Below the pieces are notes generated by a model, which saw only the letters and a list, made by a program, of their open reading frames with translations, was not told where the DNA came from and did not search any database. DNA of 64,000 bases from NCBI RefSeq assembly GCF_018614615.1, contig NZ_JAGGOK010000051.1, positions 1 through 64,000 on the forward strand, in the 5' to 3' direction. A program made the position numbers and the translations under genes. Source of the stretch: Streptomyces sp. ISL-100 (GTDB lineage: Bacteria; Actinomycetota; Actinomycetes; Streptomycetales; Streptomycetaceae). Below, piece after piece: positions 9,251 through 18,106 of the stretch. Position 1 is the stretch's first letter; each line of letters starts with the position of its first letter.

Positions 9251-10516
9251 GTGGTCGACGCAGATCTGACATTCGTCATCGTCGGTGGGGGACTGGCGGG
9301 GGCGAAGGCCGCCGAAACTCTCCGCAGCGAGGGGTTCACCGGCCGGGTGATCCTCATCGGGGACGAACGCGACCATCCCTACGAACGCCCTCCGCTCTCC
9401 AAGGGGTTCCTGGCCGGCAAGGAGGAACGCGACAGCGTCTTCGTCCACGAACCCGGCTGGTACGCCCAGGCCGACATCGAGCTGCACCTCGGCCAGGCGG
9501 TCGTGTATCTCGACCGCGAGACCAGGACGGTAGGGCTCGGCGACGGCACCGCCGTCCGCTACGACAAGCTCCTGCTCGCCACCGGCGCCGAGCCGCGCCG
9601 CCTCGACATCCCCGGCACCGGCCTCGCCGGCGTCCACCACCTGCGCCGCCTCGCCCACTCCGAGCGGCTACGCGGCGTACTGGCCTCCCTCGGGCGTGAC
9701 AACGGGCACATCGTCATCGCCGGGGCCGGCTGGATCGGCCTGGAAGTCGCGGCTGCCGCACGCGGTTATGGCGCCGAGGTCACCGTCGTCGAACCCGAGC
9801 CGACCCCCCTCCACCAGGTCATCGGCCCCGAACTCGGCCAGCTCTTCACCGACGTCCACAGCGAGCACGGCGTCCGCTTCCACTTCGGCGCCCGCCTCAC
9901 CGAGATCACCGGCCAGGACGGCATGGTGCTCGCGGCCCGCACCGACGACGGCGTGGAGCACCTCGCCCACGACGTCCTCGCGGCGATCGGAGCCGCCCCG
10001 CGCACCGCCCTCGCCGAGGCCGCAGGCCTCGCCATCGTCGACCGCGCGCACGGCGGCGGCATCGCGGTGGATGCCACGCTGCGCACCTGCGACCCGGACA
10101 TCTACGCCGCCGGCGACGTCGCCGCCGCCCAGCACCCACTCCTCGGCACCCGGCTGCGCGTCGAGCACTGGGCCAACGCGCTGAACAGCGGCCCGGCCGC
10201 CGCCCGGGCGATGCTGGGCCAGGACGCGTCGTACGACCGCATCCCGTACTTCTTCTCCGACCAGTACGACCTCGGACTGGAGTACTCCGGGTGGGCGCCC
10301 CCGGGCACGTACGACCAGGTCGTCATCCGCGGTGACGTCGCGGGAAAGCGCGAGTTCGTTGCCTTCTGGATGAAGGACCAGCGGGTGCTCGCCGGCATGA
10401 ACGTGAATGTGTGGGATGTCACCGAGCCCATCCAGGCACTGATCCGCTCCCGGACCCGGGTGGACACCGACGCCCTCTCCGACCCGTCCGTGGACCTGGC
10501 CTCCCTGGTCGGCTGA
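9251..10516 (+). CDS. NAD(P)H-ferredoxin/rhodocoxin reductase-like FAD oxidoreductase
   Basis: This 421-residue flavoprotein has an N-terminal FAD dinucleotide fold (VIVGGGLAGAKAAETL), a second NAD(P) fold (IVIAGAGWIGLEVAAAA, about residue 155), the FAD-contacting YAAGDVAAAQHPL motif, and a C-terminal reductase domain containing EHWANALNSG. It resembles reductases that pass electrons from NADH to ferredoxins serving cytochromes P450 or dioxygenases. No ferredoxin or P450 is adjacent. The GTG at 9251 has a good Shine-Dalgarno (GAGGAGG) eight bases upstream. Confidence 0.9.
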   Translation: MVDADLTFVIVGGGLAGAKAAETLRSEGFTGRVILIGDERDHPYERPPLSKGFLAGKEERDSVFVHEPGWYAQADIELHLGQAVVYLDRETRTVGLGDGTAVRYDKLLLATGAEPRRLDIPGTGLAGVHHLRRLAHSERLRGVLASLGRDNGHIVIAGAGWIGLEVAAAARGYGAEVTVVEPEPTPLHQVIGPELGQLFTDVHSEHGVRFHFGARLTEITGQDGMVLAARTDDGVEHLAHDVLAAIGAAPRTALAEAAGLAIVDRAHGGGIAVDATLRTCDPDIYAAGDVAAAQHPLLGTRLRVEHWANALNSGPAAARAMLGQDASYDRIPYFFSDQYDLGLEYSGWAPPGTYDQVVIRGDVAGKREFVAFWMKDQRVLAGMNVNVWDVTEPIQALIRSRTRVDTDALSDPSVDLASLVG

Positions 10517-10583
10517 CGGCTCGGCGACCGCTCGGGCGACGGCTCGGCCAGGGAGTGTCCGAGCACCGCCGTACACTTCACGC

Positions 10584-12488
10584 GTGGCAGGCAGGATCAA
10601 CGATGACGACGTGAAGGCGGTCCGGGACGCGGTCCCGATCGACGCCGTTGTTTCCGAGTACCTCCAGCTCCGCAGCGCCGGCGGCGGCAATCTGAAGGGC
10701 CTGTGCCCCTTCCACGACGAGAAGTCCCCGTCCTTCCAGGTCAGCCCGAGCAAGGGTCTTTTCCACTGCTTCGGCTGCCAGGAAGGCGGCGACACGATCG
10801 CCTTCGTGATGAAGATCGACCATCTCTCCTTCTCGGAGACGGTCGAGCGCCTGGCCGCCCTGGCGGGCATCACCCTTCGCTACGAAGAAGGCGGCTACAA
10901 CCCCACGCACCAGCGCGGTGAGCGCGTCCGCCTGGTCGAGGCGCACAAGGCCGCCGCGCAGTTCTACGTCGAGCAGCTCGACTCCGCCGAAGCGGAGATC
11001 GGCCGCAAGTTCCTGGCCGAGCGCGGCTTCGAGCAGAGCGCCGCGCAGCACTTCGGCGTCGGCTACAGCCCGGCCGGCTGGGACCACCTCACCCGCTACC
11101 TGCGCGGCAAGGGCTTCTCCGACAAGGAGCTCACTCTCTCCGGCCTCTCCCAGGAGGGCCGCCGCGGCCCCATCGACCGCTTCCGCGGTCGCCTGATGTG
11201 GCCGATCCGCGACATCACGGGCGAGGTCGTCGGCTTCGGCGCGCGCAAGCTGCGCGACGACGACAACGGCCCGAAGTACCTCAACACCCCCGAAACAGCG
11301 ATCTACAAAAAGTCCCAGGTGCTGTACGGCATCGACCTGGCCAAGAAGGAGATCGCCAAGACCAGCAGGGCGGTGGTCGTCGAGGGGTACACCGACGTCA
11401 TGGCCTGCCACCTGGCCGGCGTCACGACCGCGATCGCCACCTGCGGCACGTCGTTCGGCGGCGACCACATCAAGATCCTGCGCCGGCTGCTCATGGACAA
11501 CGCCTCGGCCGAGGTCGTGTTCACCTTCGACGGCGACGCGGCGGGCCAGAAGGCGGCGCTGCGTGCGTTCGAGGACGACCAGAAGTTCGCCGCCGAGACG
11601 TCGATCGCGATCACGCCGGGCGGCATGGACCCCTGCGACCTGCGGCTCGCCAAGGGCGACGCGGCGGTGGCGTCGCTGGTCGAGACGCGCACGCCGCTCT
11701 TCGAGTTCGCGATCCGCCATGTCGTGTCGAGGCACAACCTCGAAACCCCGGCGGGGCGGGCCGCCGCGCTCGACGAGGCCGCGCCGATCGTCGCCAACAT
11801 CAAGAACATCGCGATCCAGCACGAGTCCGCGGTCCAGCTCGCGGGCATCCTCGGCATCCTCGACACGCAGTTCGTGGTCAAGCGCGTCGCGCAGCTCGCC
11901 CGCTGGGCGCGCGACCGGGGCGGACGCGGCCCCGCCGCGCCGCAGGACCGCCGGGCGACTCCGTCGTACGACGCGGCACCGGCCGTCCCGAGCGGCCCCG
12001 CGCTGAATCTGCGCAGCCCCGCGCACCGCACCGAGCGCGAGCTGCTGAAGCTCGCGCTCCAGCGCCCGGAGCTGGTCTCTCCGGCGTTCGACGCGTACGG
12101 GGCCGACGAGTTCACCGCCCCGCCGTACGCCGCCGTACGCCAGGTCATCGAGGAGGCGGGCGGCGCGGAGCAGGGTGCGCAGAACGCCTCCGACTACCTG
12201 GCGCAGGTCCGGGAGACTGCTCCCAACGACACGGTGCGGGCGCTGGTCACGGAGCTCGCCGTCGAGCCGATCATGCGCAAGACGGTCGATGAGATCTACG
12301 CGGGCGAGCAGCTGATCCGGGTCCGTCTGCGCGCGGTCGACCGCCGGATCCTTGACGTCCAGGGCACGCTGGCCCGCCTCGGCGGCCCGCACGCCGACCC
12401 GGAGCAACTCGCCGCCGTACAGAACGAGCTGTGGGTCCTCCAGCAGTACGCCCAGTCCCTGCGCAGCCACGGCGCGGCCGCGCTCTGA
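10584..12488 (+). CDS. dnaG: DNA primase
   Basis: This 634-residue primase makes RNA primers at the replication fork. The CHC2 zinc motif is intact (Cys41, His44, Cys62, Cys65 in GLCPFHDEKSPSF and LFHCFGC). The catalytic core carries YLNTPET, and the TOPRIM domain has the Glu-containing VVVEGYTDVMACH (about residue 265) and the metal-binding FDGDAAGQKAA. A proline- and arginine-rich linker (about 440-475) leads to the C-terminal helicase-binding domain. The gene starts with GTG 67 bases after the flavoprotein and is followed by a sigma factor, as in other Streptomyces. Confidence 0.97.
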   Translation: MAGRINDDDVKAVRDAVPIDAVVSEYLQLRSAGGGNLKGLCPFHDEKSPSFQVSPSKGLFHCFGCQEGGDTIAFVMKIDHLSFSETVERLAALAGITLRYEEGGYNPTHQRGERVRLVEAHKAAAQFYVEQLDSAEAEIGRKFLAERGFEQSAAQHFGVGYSPAGWDHLTRYLRGKGFSDKELTLSGLSQEGRRGPIDRFRGRLMWPIRDITGEVVGFGARKLRDDDNGPKYLNTPETAIYKKSQVLYGIDLAKKEIAKTSRAVVVEGYTDVMACHLAGVTTAIATCGTSFGGDHIKILRRLLMDNASAEVVFTFDGDAAGQKAALRAFEDDQKFAAETSIAITPGGMDPCDLRLAKGDAAVASLVETRTPLFEFAIRHVVSRHNLETPAGRAAALDEAAPIVANIKNIAIQHESAVQLAGILGILDTQFVVKRVAQLARWARDRGGRGPAAPQDRRATPSYDAAPAVPSGPALNLRSPAHRTERELLKLALQRPELVSPAFDAYGADEFTAPPYAAVRQVIEEAGGAEQGAQNASDYLAQVRETAPNDTVRALVTELAVEPIMRKTVDEIYAGEQLIRVRLRAVDRRILDVQGTLARLGGPHADPEQLAAVQNELWVLQQYAQSLRSHGAAAL

Positions 12489-12661
12489 CCGAACCCCCCA
12501 GCCCCTCTGGCGTTTGAGGAGCGGGGTCCGGGGCAGCGCCCCTCACGCGGCGGAGCCGCAAAGTGTCACAGCGGGCAGGGGCGGGCCGGGGAAAGCCCCG
12601 CAGGGCCCACGCCGGTAACGGCCCGGACTCAAAAAGTCACCGCACGCCCCTCGTGGCAGCG
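12489..12661. repeat. dnaG-sigma spacer with GC-rich Streptomyces-type intergenic hairpin
   Basis: The spacer opens with CCCCTCTGGCGTTTGAGGAG followed by GGGGTCCGGGGCAGCGCCCC, a pair of short stem-loops of a kind seen between many Streptomyces genes. It may act as a terminator or attenuator for dnaG. The rest contains no convincing gene. The sigma-factor frame is open through most of it. Confidence 0.4.
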
Positions 12662-13957
12662 ATGTGTCGTACCCCACACTGGGTGGCGGTGCCTGAGTCC
12701 TCGGAGCGCGGCCGGCCCACGCCGAGTGGGCCTCACACACCCGCGGATCCACACATCGTGTACGGGACGGACGGCGGCCCGGTAGCCGCTCCCGTTCCGC
12801 TGCCGCACGCCCCCGAACCGGCAGCGATCACCCTGGAGGTCGCCCCCGTGCAGACCCAGACCCAGACCCAGCCGCAGACCCAGACGTTGACCGACGTCAT
12901 CGCCACGGTTCCTTCGCAGAGCCGGGGCGAACTCCACCCCGAAACCGAGCCCGAAACCGAGCCCGAAGTCCTCGTCGAGGACCCGGCGGACGCGTCCGAA
13001 TCAGCCGAGGCGACGCGTCGCCGCAACCTCCGCGCCGACACCGGAGGCCCCTCCTCCGACCTCTTCCGCCAGTACCTCCGAGAAATCGGCCGCATACCCC
13101 TCCTCACCGCCGCCGAAGAGGTGGACCTGGCCCGCCGAGTCGAAGCCGGTCTCTTCGCCGAGGAGAGGCTCAGCGGCTACCCGGACCTCGACTCCCAGCT
13201 CGCCGTCGACCTCGACAAGCTCGTGGTCATGGGCCGAATGGCCAAACGCCGCCTGATAGAGGCGAATCTGCGCCTCGTCGTGTCCGTCGCCAAGCGATAC
13301 GTCGGCCGCGGCCTGACCATGCTCGACCTGGTCCAGGAGGGCAACCTCGGCCTCATCCGCGCCGTGGAGAAATTCGACTACGCCCGCGGCTACAAGTTCT
13401 CGACGTACGCGACCTGGTGGATCCGTCAGGCCATGTCCCGCGCGCTGGCCGACCAGGCCCGCACCATCCGCGTCCCGGTCCACGTCGTCGAGCTGATCAA
13501 CCGCGTCGTACGTGTCCAGCGCAGGATGCTCCAGGAGCGCGGTTACGAACCGACCCCCCAAGAGGTGGCCACCCACCTCGAACTCACCCCGGAGCGTGTC
13601 AGCGAAGTCCTGCGCCTCGCCCAGGAACCGGTGTCGCTGCACGCGCCCGTGGGCGAGGAGGACGACGTGGCGCTCGGCGACCTGATCGAGGACGGCGACG
13701 CCGCGTCACCCGTCGAATCGGCCGCTTTCCTCCTCCTGCGCGAGCACCTGGAGGCCGTGCTTTCCACGCTCGGCGAGCGCGAACGCAAGGTTGTCCAGCT
13801 CCGGTACGGCCTGGCCGACGGCAGGCCGCGCACGCTGGAGGAGATAGGCCGCATCTTCGGCGTGACGCGCGAACGCATCCGCCAGATCGAGTCGAAGACC
13901 CTCAACAAGCTCCGCGACCACGCCTTCGCCGACCAGCTGCGCGGCTATCTGGACTGA
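12662..13957 (+). CDS. hrdA: Principal-type (sigma-70 group 1/2) RNA polymerase sigma factor, HrdA-like
   Basis: This is a sigma-70 protein with all core regions. Region 1.2 is near DLFRQYLREIGRIPLLTAAEE. Regions 2.1-2.4 run through NLRLVVSVAKRYVGRGLTML, DLVQEGNLGLIRAVEKFDY and YATWWIRQAMSRAL. Region 3 follows, and region 4 ends in a helix-turn-helix (TLEEIGRIFGVTRERIRQIE). The N-terminus is a non-conserved low-complexity leader with Gln-Thr and Pro-Glu-Thr repeats. In Streptomyces the HrdA homologue lies beside dnaG, which is why I use that name; HrdC or HrdD cannot be excluded from sequence alone. The start is uncertain: ATG 12662 is used, and GTG codons at 12683 and 12689 are alternatives. 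Confidence 0.88.
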   Translation: MCRTPHWVAVPESSERGRPTPSGPHTPADPHIVYGTDGGPVAAPVPLPHAPEPAAITLEVAPVQTQTQTQPQTQTLTDVIATVPSQSRGELHPETEPETEPEVLVEDPADASESAEATRRRNLRADTGGPSSDLFRQYLREIGRIPLLTAAEEVDLARRVEAGLFAEERLSGYPDLDSQLAVDLDKLVVMGRMAKRRLIEANLRLVVSVAKRYVGRGLTMLDLVQEGNLGLIRAVEKFDYARGYKFSTYATWWIRQAMSRALADQARTIRVPVHVVELINRVVRVQRRMLQERGYEPTPQEVATHLELTPERVSEVLRLAQEPVSLHAPVGEEDDVALGDLIEDGDAASPVESAAFLLLREHLEAVLSTLGERERKVVQLRYGLADGRPRTLEEIGRIFGVTRERIRQIESKTLNKLRDHAFADQLRGYLD

Positions 13958-13960
13958 CAA

Positions 13961-13990
13961 ACGGCGCCCGGCCACCAGGCCGGGCGCCGT
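13961..13990. terminator. Perfect hairpin terminator after the sigma factor
   Basis: A perfect 13-bp stem, ACGGCGCCCGGCC with GGCCGGGCGCCGT, closes a four-base loop (ACCA) four bases after the sigma-factor stop. It separates the plus-strand dnaG-sigma block from the minus-strand genes to its right and could serve both directions. Confidence 0.85.
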
Positions 13991-14013
13991 TCACAGCCAC
14001 TACTGAGCTCCCG

Positions 14014-14295
14014 TCAGGCCCCGTCCCTCTCCTTGGCCTTCCTGCGCGCGTCGACCGTGGCCCCGATCCCCACGCCGACGCACATGCCGCAGGCGATCCC
14101 GGTCGCCAGGTTGTCGAGCAGCAGCATCCCGAAAGCGACGCCGAACGTCATCCCGAGCGACAGCCCGAGAGCGATGCCCGATATGGGACCGCCGGCGGCC
14201 TCCGTCCCCGAGTCGGCGCTCTCCGCGTCCTCCGCCGTGTTCTCCGCGGTGATGTCCGCCGCGTTCCCGGTCGTGTTCGCCGTGTTCTCCGTCAT
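14014..14295 (-). CDS. Small glycine-rich membrane protein
   Basis: This 93-residue protein has an acidic, Asn/Thr/Ala-rich N-terminal half. It is followed by glycine-rich hydrophobic segments (ISGIALGLSLGMTFGVAFGMLLL and GIACGMCVGVGIGATV) that form glycine-zipper-like membrane helices, and it ends in a basic tail. The spacing to the ABC gene upstream is only 6 bases, so it is probably the last gene of that operon. Function unknown; it may be a small accessory subunit. Confidence 0.7.
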   Translation of the reverse strand: MTENTANTTGNAADITAENTAEDAESADSGTEAAGGPISGIALGLSLGMTFGVAFGMLLLDNLATGIACGMCVGVGIGATVDARRKAKERDGA

Positions 14296-14301
14296 GGTCA
14301 G

Positions 14302-16245
14302 TCAGTCCACTTCCGCTACCGCCTGCGCGAACTGCGCCGCGTAAAGACGCGCGTACGCACCCTCCGCCGCCAACAGCTCGTCATGCGTCCCCTGTTCAAC
14401 AATGGACCCATTCTCCATCACCAAGATCACGTCTGCGTCTCGGATCGTGGACAGCCGGTGCGCGATCACGAAGCTCGTACGCCCGTGGGCCAGCCGCGCC
14501 ATCGCCTTCTGGATCAGCACCTCGGTCCGGGTGTCGACCGAGCTCGTCGCCTCGTCGAGGACCAGGATCACCGGATCGGACAGGAACGCCCGCGCGATCG
14601 TGATCAGCTGCTTCTCGCCCGCGCTGACCCCCGCCCCCTCGTCGTCGATCACGGTGTCGTACCCGTCCGGCAGCGTCCGTACGAAACGGTCCGCGTGGGC
14701 GGCCCGCGCCGCCTCCTCGATCTCCGCGCGCGTGACGTCCCGCGTCGCCGACGCCCCGTACGCGATGTTGTCGGCGATCGTGCCGCCGAAGAGCCAGGCG
14801 TCCTGAAGGACCATCCCGATGCCCGAACGCAGCTCCTCCCGCCTCATCTTCGCGATGTCGACACCGTCCAGAGTGATCCGGCCGCCCGTCACCTCGTAGA
14901 ACCGCATCAGCAGATTCACCAGCGTCGTCTTGCCCGCACCCGTCGGCCCGACGATCGCGACCGTCTGGCCCGGCTCGACCACGACCGACAGGTTCTCGAT
15001 GAGCGGCTTGTCCGGCTCGTACCGGAAAGACACCTTGTCCAGCGCGACCCTGCCCTCCGGATCCGAGGGCGAAAGCTCCGCGCCGCCCACCGCGTCCGGC
15101 TCCTGCTCCTGCGCGTCCAGCAGCTCGAAGACGCGCTCGGCCGACGCGACGCCCGACTGCACCAGGTTCGCCATCGACGCCACCTGCGTCAGCGGCATCG
15201 AGAACTGCCGCGAGTACTGGATGAACGCCTGCACATCGCCGATCGACAGCGTGCCCGACGCGACCCGCAGCCCGCCCACCACAGCCACCAGCACATAGTT
15301 CAGATTGCTGATGAAGAACATCAGCGGCTGCATGATCCCGCTGTTGAACTGCGCCTTGAATCCCGCCTCGTACAGCGCGTCGTTCTGCTCGCGGAAAGCC
15401 TCCGCCGACTGCTCCTGCCGCCCGAAGACCTTCACCAGCGCATGACCGGTGTACATCTCCTCGATGTGCGCGTTCAACTTGCCCGTGGTCTTCCACTGCT
15501 GCACGAACTGCGGCTGCGACCGCTTGCCGACCTTCGCCGCCACCACCACCGACAGCGGTACGGTCACGAGCGCCACCAGCGCGAGCAGCGGCGACATCCA
15601 GAACATCATCGCCAGCACACCCACGATGGTCAGCAGAGAGTTGATCAGCTGGCCCATCGTCTGCGCCATCGTCTGACCGATGTTGTCGATGTCGTTTGTC
15701 GCCCGGCTCAGCACCTCGCCGCGCTTCTGCTGGTCGAAGTACTTCAGCGGCAGCCGCGACAGCTTGGCCTGTACGTCCTCGCGCATCCGGAACACGGTCC
15801 GGTTGATGACCCGGATCGACAGCCGCGACGACACCAGCATCAGCAGCCCCGCGCCCACGTACACCGCGAGAGCCATCAGCAGTACGTCGCCGACCGCCCC
15901 GAAGCCGATGCCCTGTCCAGGCGTGAACTCCACCCCGGAGAGCATGTCCGCGAGCCCGTCGTCACCCTTCTCCCGCAGCCCCTCGACGACCTGCGCCTTG
16001 CTCCCGCCGTCCTCCATCTGCCGGCCGACGACCCCCGCGAAGACCAGGTCGGTCGCCCGCCCAAGGATCTTCGGCCCGATCACCGAGAAAGCGACGCTCA
16101 GCACACCCGCCGCGAGCATCCACCACAATGTGACCCGCTCCGGAGCGAACTGCCGCAGCAGCCGCTTCCCCGAGCCCTTGAAGTCCATCGACCGCTCGGT
16201 CGGCCCGCCCGCGCCGGCCATCATGCGTCCACCGGGCCCGCTCAT
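14302..16245 (-). CDS. ABC exporter half-transporter (TMD-NBD), canonical catalytic site
   Basis: This 647-residue half-transporter has an N-terminal six-helix membrane domain and a C-terminal ATPase. Walker A is GPTGAGKTTLVN (about residue 432). Walker B is VILVLDEATSSVD with the catalytic Glu present, and the H-loop is VIAHRLSTIRDAD. The signature reads VSAGEKQ in place of LSGGQ. The start ATG overlaps the stop of the upstream half-transporter by four bases (ATGA), indicating translational coupling. Together they should form a heterodimeric exporter of the multidrug or lipid type. A small glycine-zipper protein follows. Confidence 0.93.
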   Translation of the reverse strand: MSGPGGRMMAGAGGPTERSMDFKGSGKRLLRQFAPERVTLWWMLAAGVLSVAFSVIGPKILGRATDLVFAGVVGRQMEDGGSKAQVVEGLREKGDDGLADMLSGVEFTPGQGIGFGAVGDVLLMALAVYVGAGLLMLVSSRLSIRVINRTVFRMREDVQAKLSRLPLKYFDQQKRGEVLSRATNDIDNIGQTMAQTMGQLINSLLTIVGVLAMMFWMSPLLALVALVTVPLSVVVAAKVGKRSQPQFVQQWKTTGKLNAHIEEMYTGHALVKVFGRQEQSAEAFREQNDALYEAGFKAQFNSGIMQPLMFFISNLNYVLVAVVGGLRVASGTLSIGDVQAFIQYSRQFSMPLTQVASMANLVQSGVASAERVFELLDAQEQEPDAVGGAELSPSDPEGRVALDKVSFRYEPDKPLIENLSVVVEPGQTVAIVGPTGAGKTTLVNLLMRFYEVTGGRITLDGVDIAKMRREELRSGIGMVLQDAWLFGGTIADNIAYGASATRDVTRAEIEEAARAAHADRFVRTLPDGYDTVIDDEGAGVSAGEKQLITIARAFLSDPVILVLDEATSSVDTRTEVLIQKAMARLAHGRTSFVIAHRLSTIRDADVILVMENGSIVEQGTHDELLAAEGAYARLYAAQFAQAVAEVD

Positions 16246-18026
16246 GCCGCCTCAGCCTCCGTCAGCTGGGAGAGCACGATCTCCCGGTACGTCGCATTGC
16301 TTTCCATCAGCTCGTGATGGCGGCCAGTGCCGACCACCCGGCCCTCGTCCAGGACCACGATCCGGTCCGCGTCGCGGATCGTCGACACCCGCTGGGCGAC
16401 GATCACCACCGTCGCCTCGGCCGTCTCCCGCCCCAGCGCGGCCCGCAGCGCCGCGTCGGTCGAATAGTCCAGTGCGGAGAACGAATCATCAAAGAGATAA
16501 ATCTCCGGCCGCTGCACCAGCGTCCGCGCGATCGCGAGCCGCTGCCGCTGGCCGCCCGACACGTTCGTACCGCCCTGCGAGATCGGCGCGTCGATCCCGC
16601 CCTCCAGCCGCTCCACGAACTCCCGCGCCTGCGCGACCTCCAGCGCGTGCCACAGCTCCTCGTCGGTCGCGTCCGGCTTCCCGTACCGCAGGTTCGTAGC
16701 GACCGTTCCGGAGAACAGATACGGCTTCTGCGGCACCAGCGAGACGGTCTTCGCCATCAGCACCGGATCGAGCGTCCGTACGTCGACCCCGTCGACCAGC
16801 ACCTCCCCGCCCGTCGCGTCGAACAGCCGCGGTACGAGCCCGAGCAGCGTCGACTTCCCGCTGCCCGTCGACCCGATGATCGCCGTAGTCTCACCCGGAC
16901 GTGCCACCAGATCGACATCCCTGAGCACCGGCTCCTCGGCGCCCGGATAGCGGAACTCCGCGCCCCGCAACTCCAGTTGCCCGTGCCGCGGCAGCTCCCG
17001 TACCGGATGGGCCGGCGGTACGACGCTCGACGCCGTGTCCAGCACTTCCTCGATGCGCTCGGCGCACACCTCGGCGCGCGGCACCATCATGAACATGAAG
17101 GTGGCCATCATCACGGCCATCACGATCTGCATCAGATACGCGAGGAACGCCGTCAGCGCACCGATCTCCATCCCACCACTGTCGATCCGGTGCGCGCCGA
17201 ACCAGACCACCGCGACGCTGGAGATGTTCACGACCGTCATGACGATGGGGAACATCAGCGCCATCAGCCGCCCCGACGACAGCGACACATCCGTCAGCGC
17301 GGTGTTCGCCTCCCGGAAGCGGCCCTTCTCGTACTCGTCCCGTACGAACGCCCTGATCACGCGATTGCCGGTGATCTGCTCGCGCAGTACCTGATTGACC
17401 GTGTCGAGCCGCTCCTGCATCGTGCGGAACAGCGGCCGCATCCGCCGCACGATCAGGCTCACCGAAATCCCGAGCACCGGAACGACCGCCAGCAGCACGC
17501 CCGACAGCGGCACGTCCTGCCCGAGCGCCATGACGATGCCGCCCACGCACATGATCGGCGCCGACACCATCAGCGTGAACCCCATCAGCACGAGCATCTG
17601 CACCTGCTGGACGTCATTGGTCGTACGCGTGATCAGCGAAGGAGCCCCGAACTGCCCGACCTCCCGCGCCGAGAAGCTCTGCACCCGCTCGAAGACGGCG
17701 GCCCGCACATCCCTCCCCAGCGCCGAGGCGGTCCGCGCGCCGTAATAGACGGCGCCGATGTTGCAGACCACCTGGACGACGCTGACGGCGATCATGATGC
17801 CGCCGAACTCCAGGATGTAGCCGGTGTCCCCGGTGACGACACCGTTGTCAATGATGTCCGCGTTGAGGGTGGGCAGATAGAGGCTGGCGGAGGTCTGCAG
17901 CAGTTGCAGCAGCACCAGCAGGGCGATGGGTTTCTTGTACGGGCCGAGACGGGCCCGTAGGAGTCGTATGAGCACGCGGAGTCTCTCGGTGTCGGCAAGA
18001 TCGGGGTTCGTCCCATCCTCCGACAC
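16242..18026 (-). CDS. ABC exporter half-transporter (TMD-NBD), degenerate catalytic Glu
   Basis: This 594-residue half-transporter has six predicted membrane helices then an ATPase with Walker A GSTGSGKSTLLG (about residue 385) and a regular VSGGQRQRLAIA signature. Its Walker B is IYLFDDSFSALD, in which the usual catalytic Glu is Asp. The H-loop is also altered (VIVAQRVSTIRDAD, with Gln in place of His). Such asymmetry is typical of heterodimeric exporters, where only one ATP site hydrolyses efficiently. The partner is coupled to it by an ATGA overlap. The substrate cannot be predicted. Confidence 0.93.
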   Translation of the reverse strand: MSEDGTNPDLADTERLRVLIRLLRARLGPYKKPIALLVLLQLLQTSASLYLPTLNADIIDNGVVTGDTGYILEFGGIMIAVSVVQVVCNIGAVYYGARTASALGRDVRAAVFERVQSFSAREVGQFGAPSLITRTTNDVQQVQMLVLMGFTLMVSAPIMCVGGIVMALGQDVPLSGVLLAVVPVLGISVSLIVRRMRPLFRTMQERLDTVNQVLREQITGNRVIRAFVRDEYEKGRFREANTALTDVSLSSGRLMALMFPIVMTVVNISSVAVVWFGAHRIDSGGMEIGALTAFLAYLMQIVMAVMMATFMFMMVPRAEVCAERIEEVLDTASSVVPPAHPVRELPRHGQLELRGAEFRYPGAEEPVLRDVDLVARPGETTAIIGSTGSGKSTLLGLVPRLFDATGGEVLVDGVDVRTLDPVLMAKTVSLVPQKPYLFSGTVATNLRYGKPDATDEELWHALEVAQAREFVERLEGGIDAPISQGGTNVSGGQRQRLAIARTLVQRPEIYLFDDSFSALDYSTDAALRAALGRETAEATVVIVAQRVSTIRDADRIVVLDEGRVVGTGRHHELMESNATYREIVLSQLTEAEAA

Positions 18027-18106
18027 CGGGCGCCGGTAATGCCAAAGAATTAACCCATCGCGGGGTCAAGCCGGGTCAAGCCTTGAAGGCAGCCGGCCGC
18101 CCCCGC

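Noticed and set aside
10578..12470. 630-residue minus-strand frame over dnaG
   Set aside because: Antisense to a complete primase with zinc and TOPRIM motifs; no independent features.
13417..16317. 966-residue plus-strand open frame across the sigma factor and ABC exporter
   Set aside because: It is a GC-frame shadow of genes with clear motifs; its composition is Arg/His/Pro-rich low complexity.
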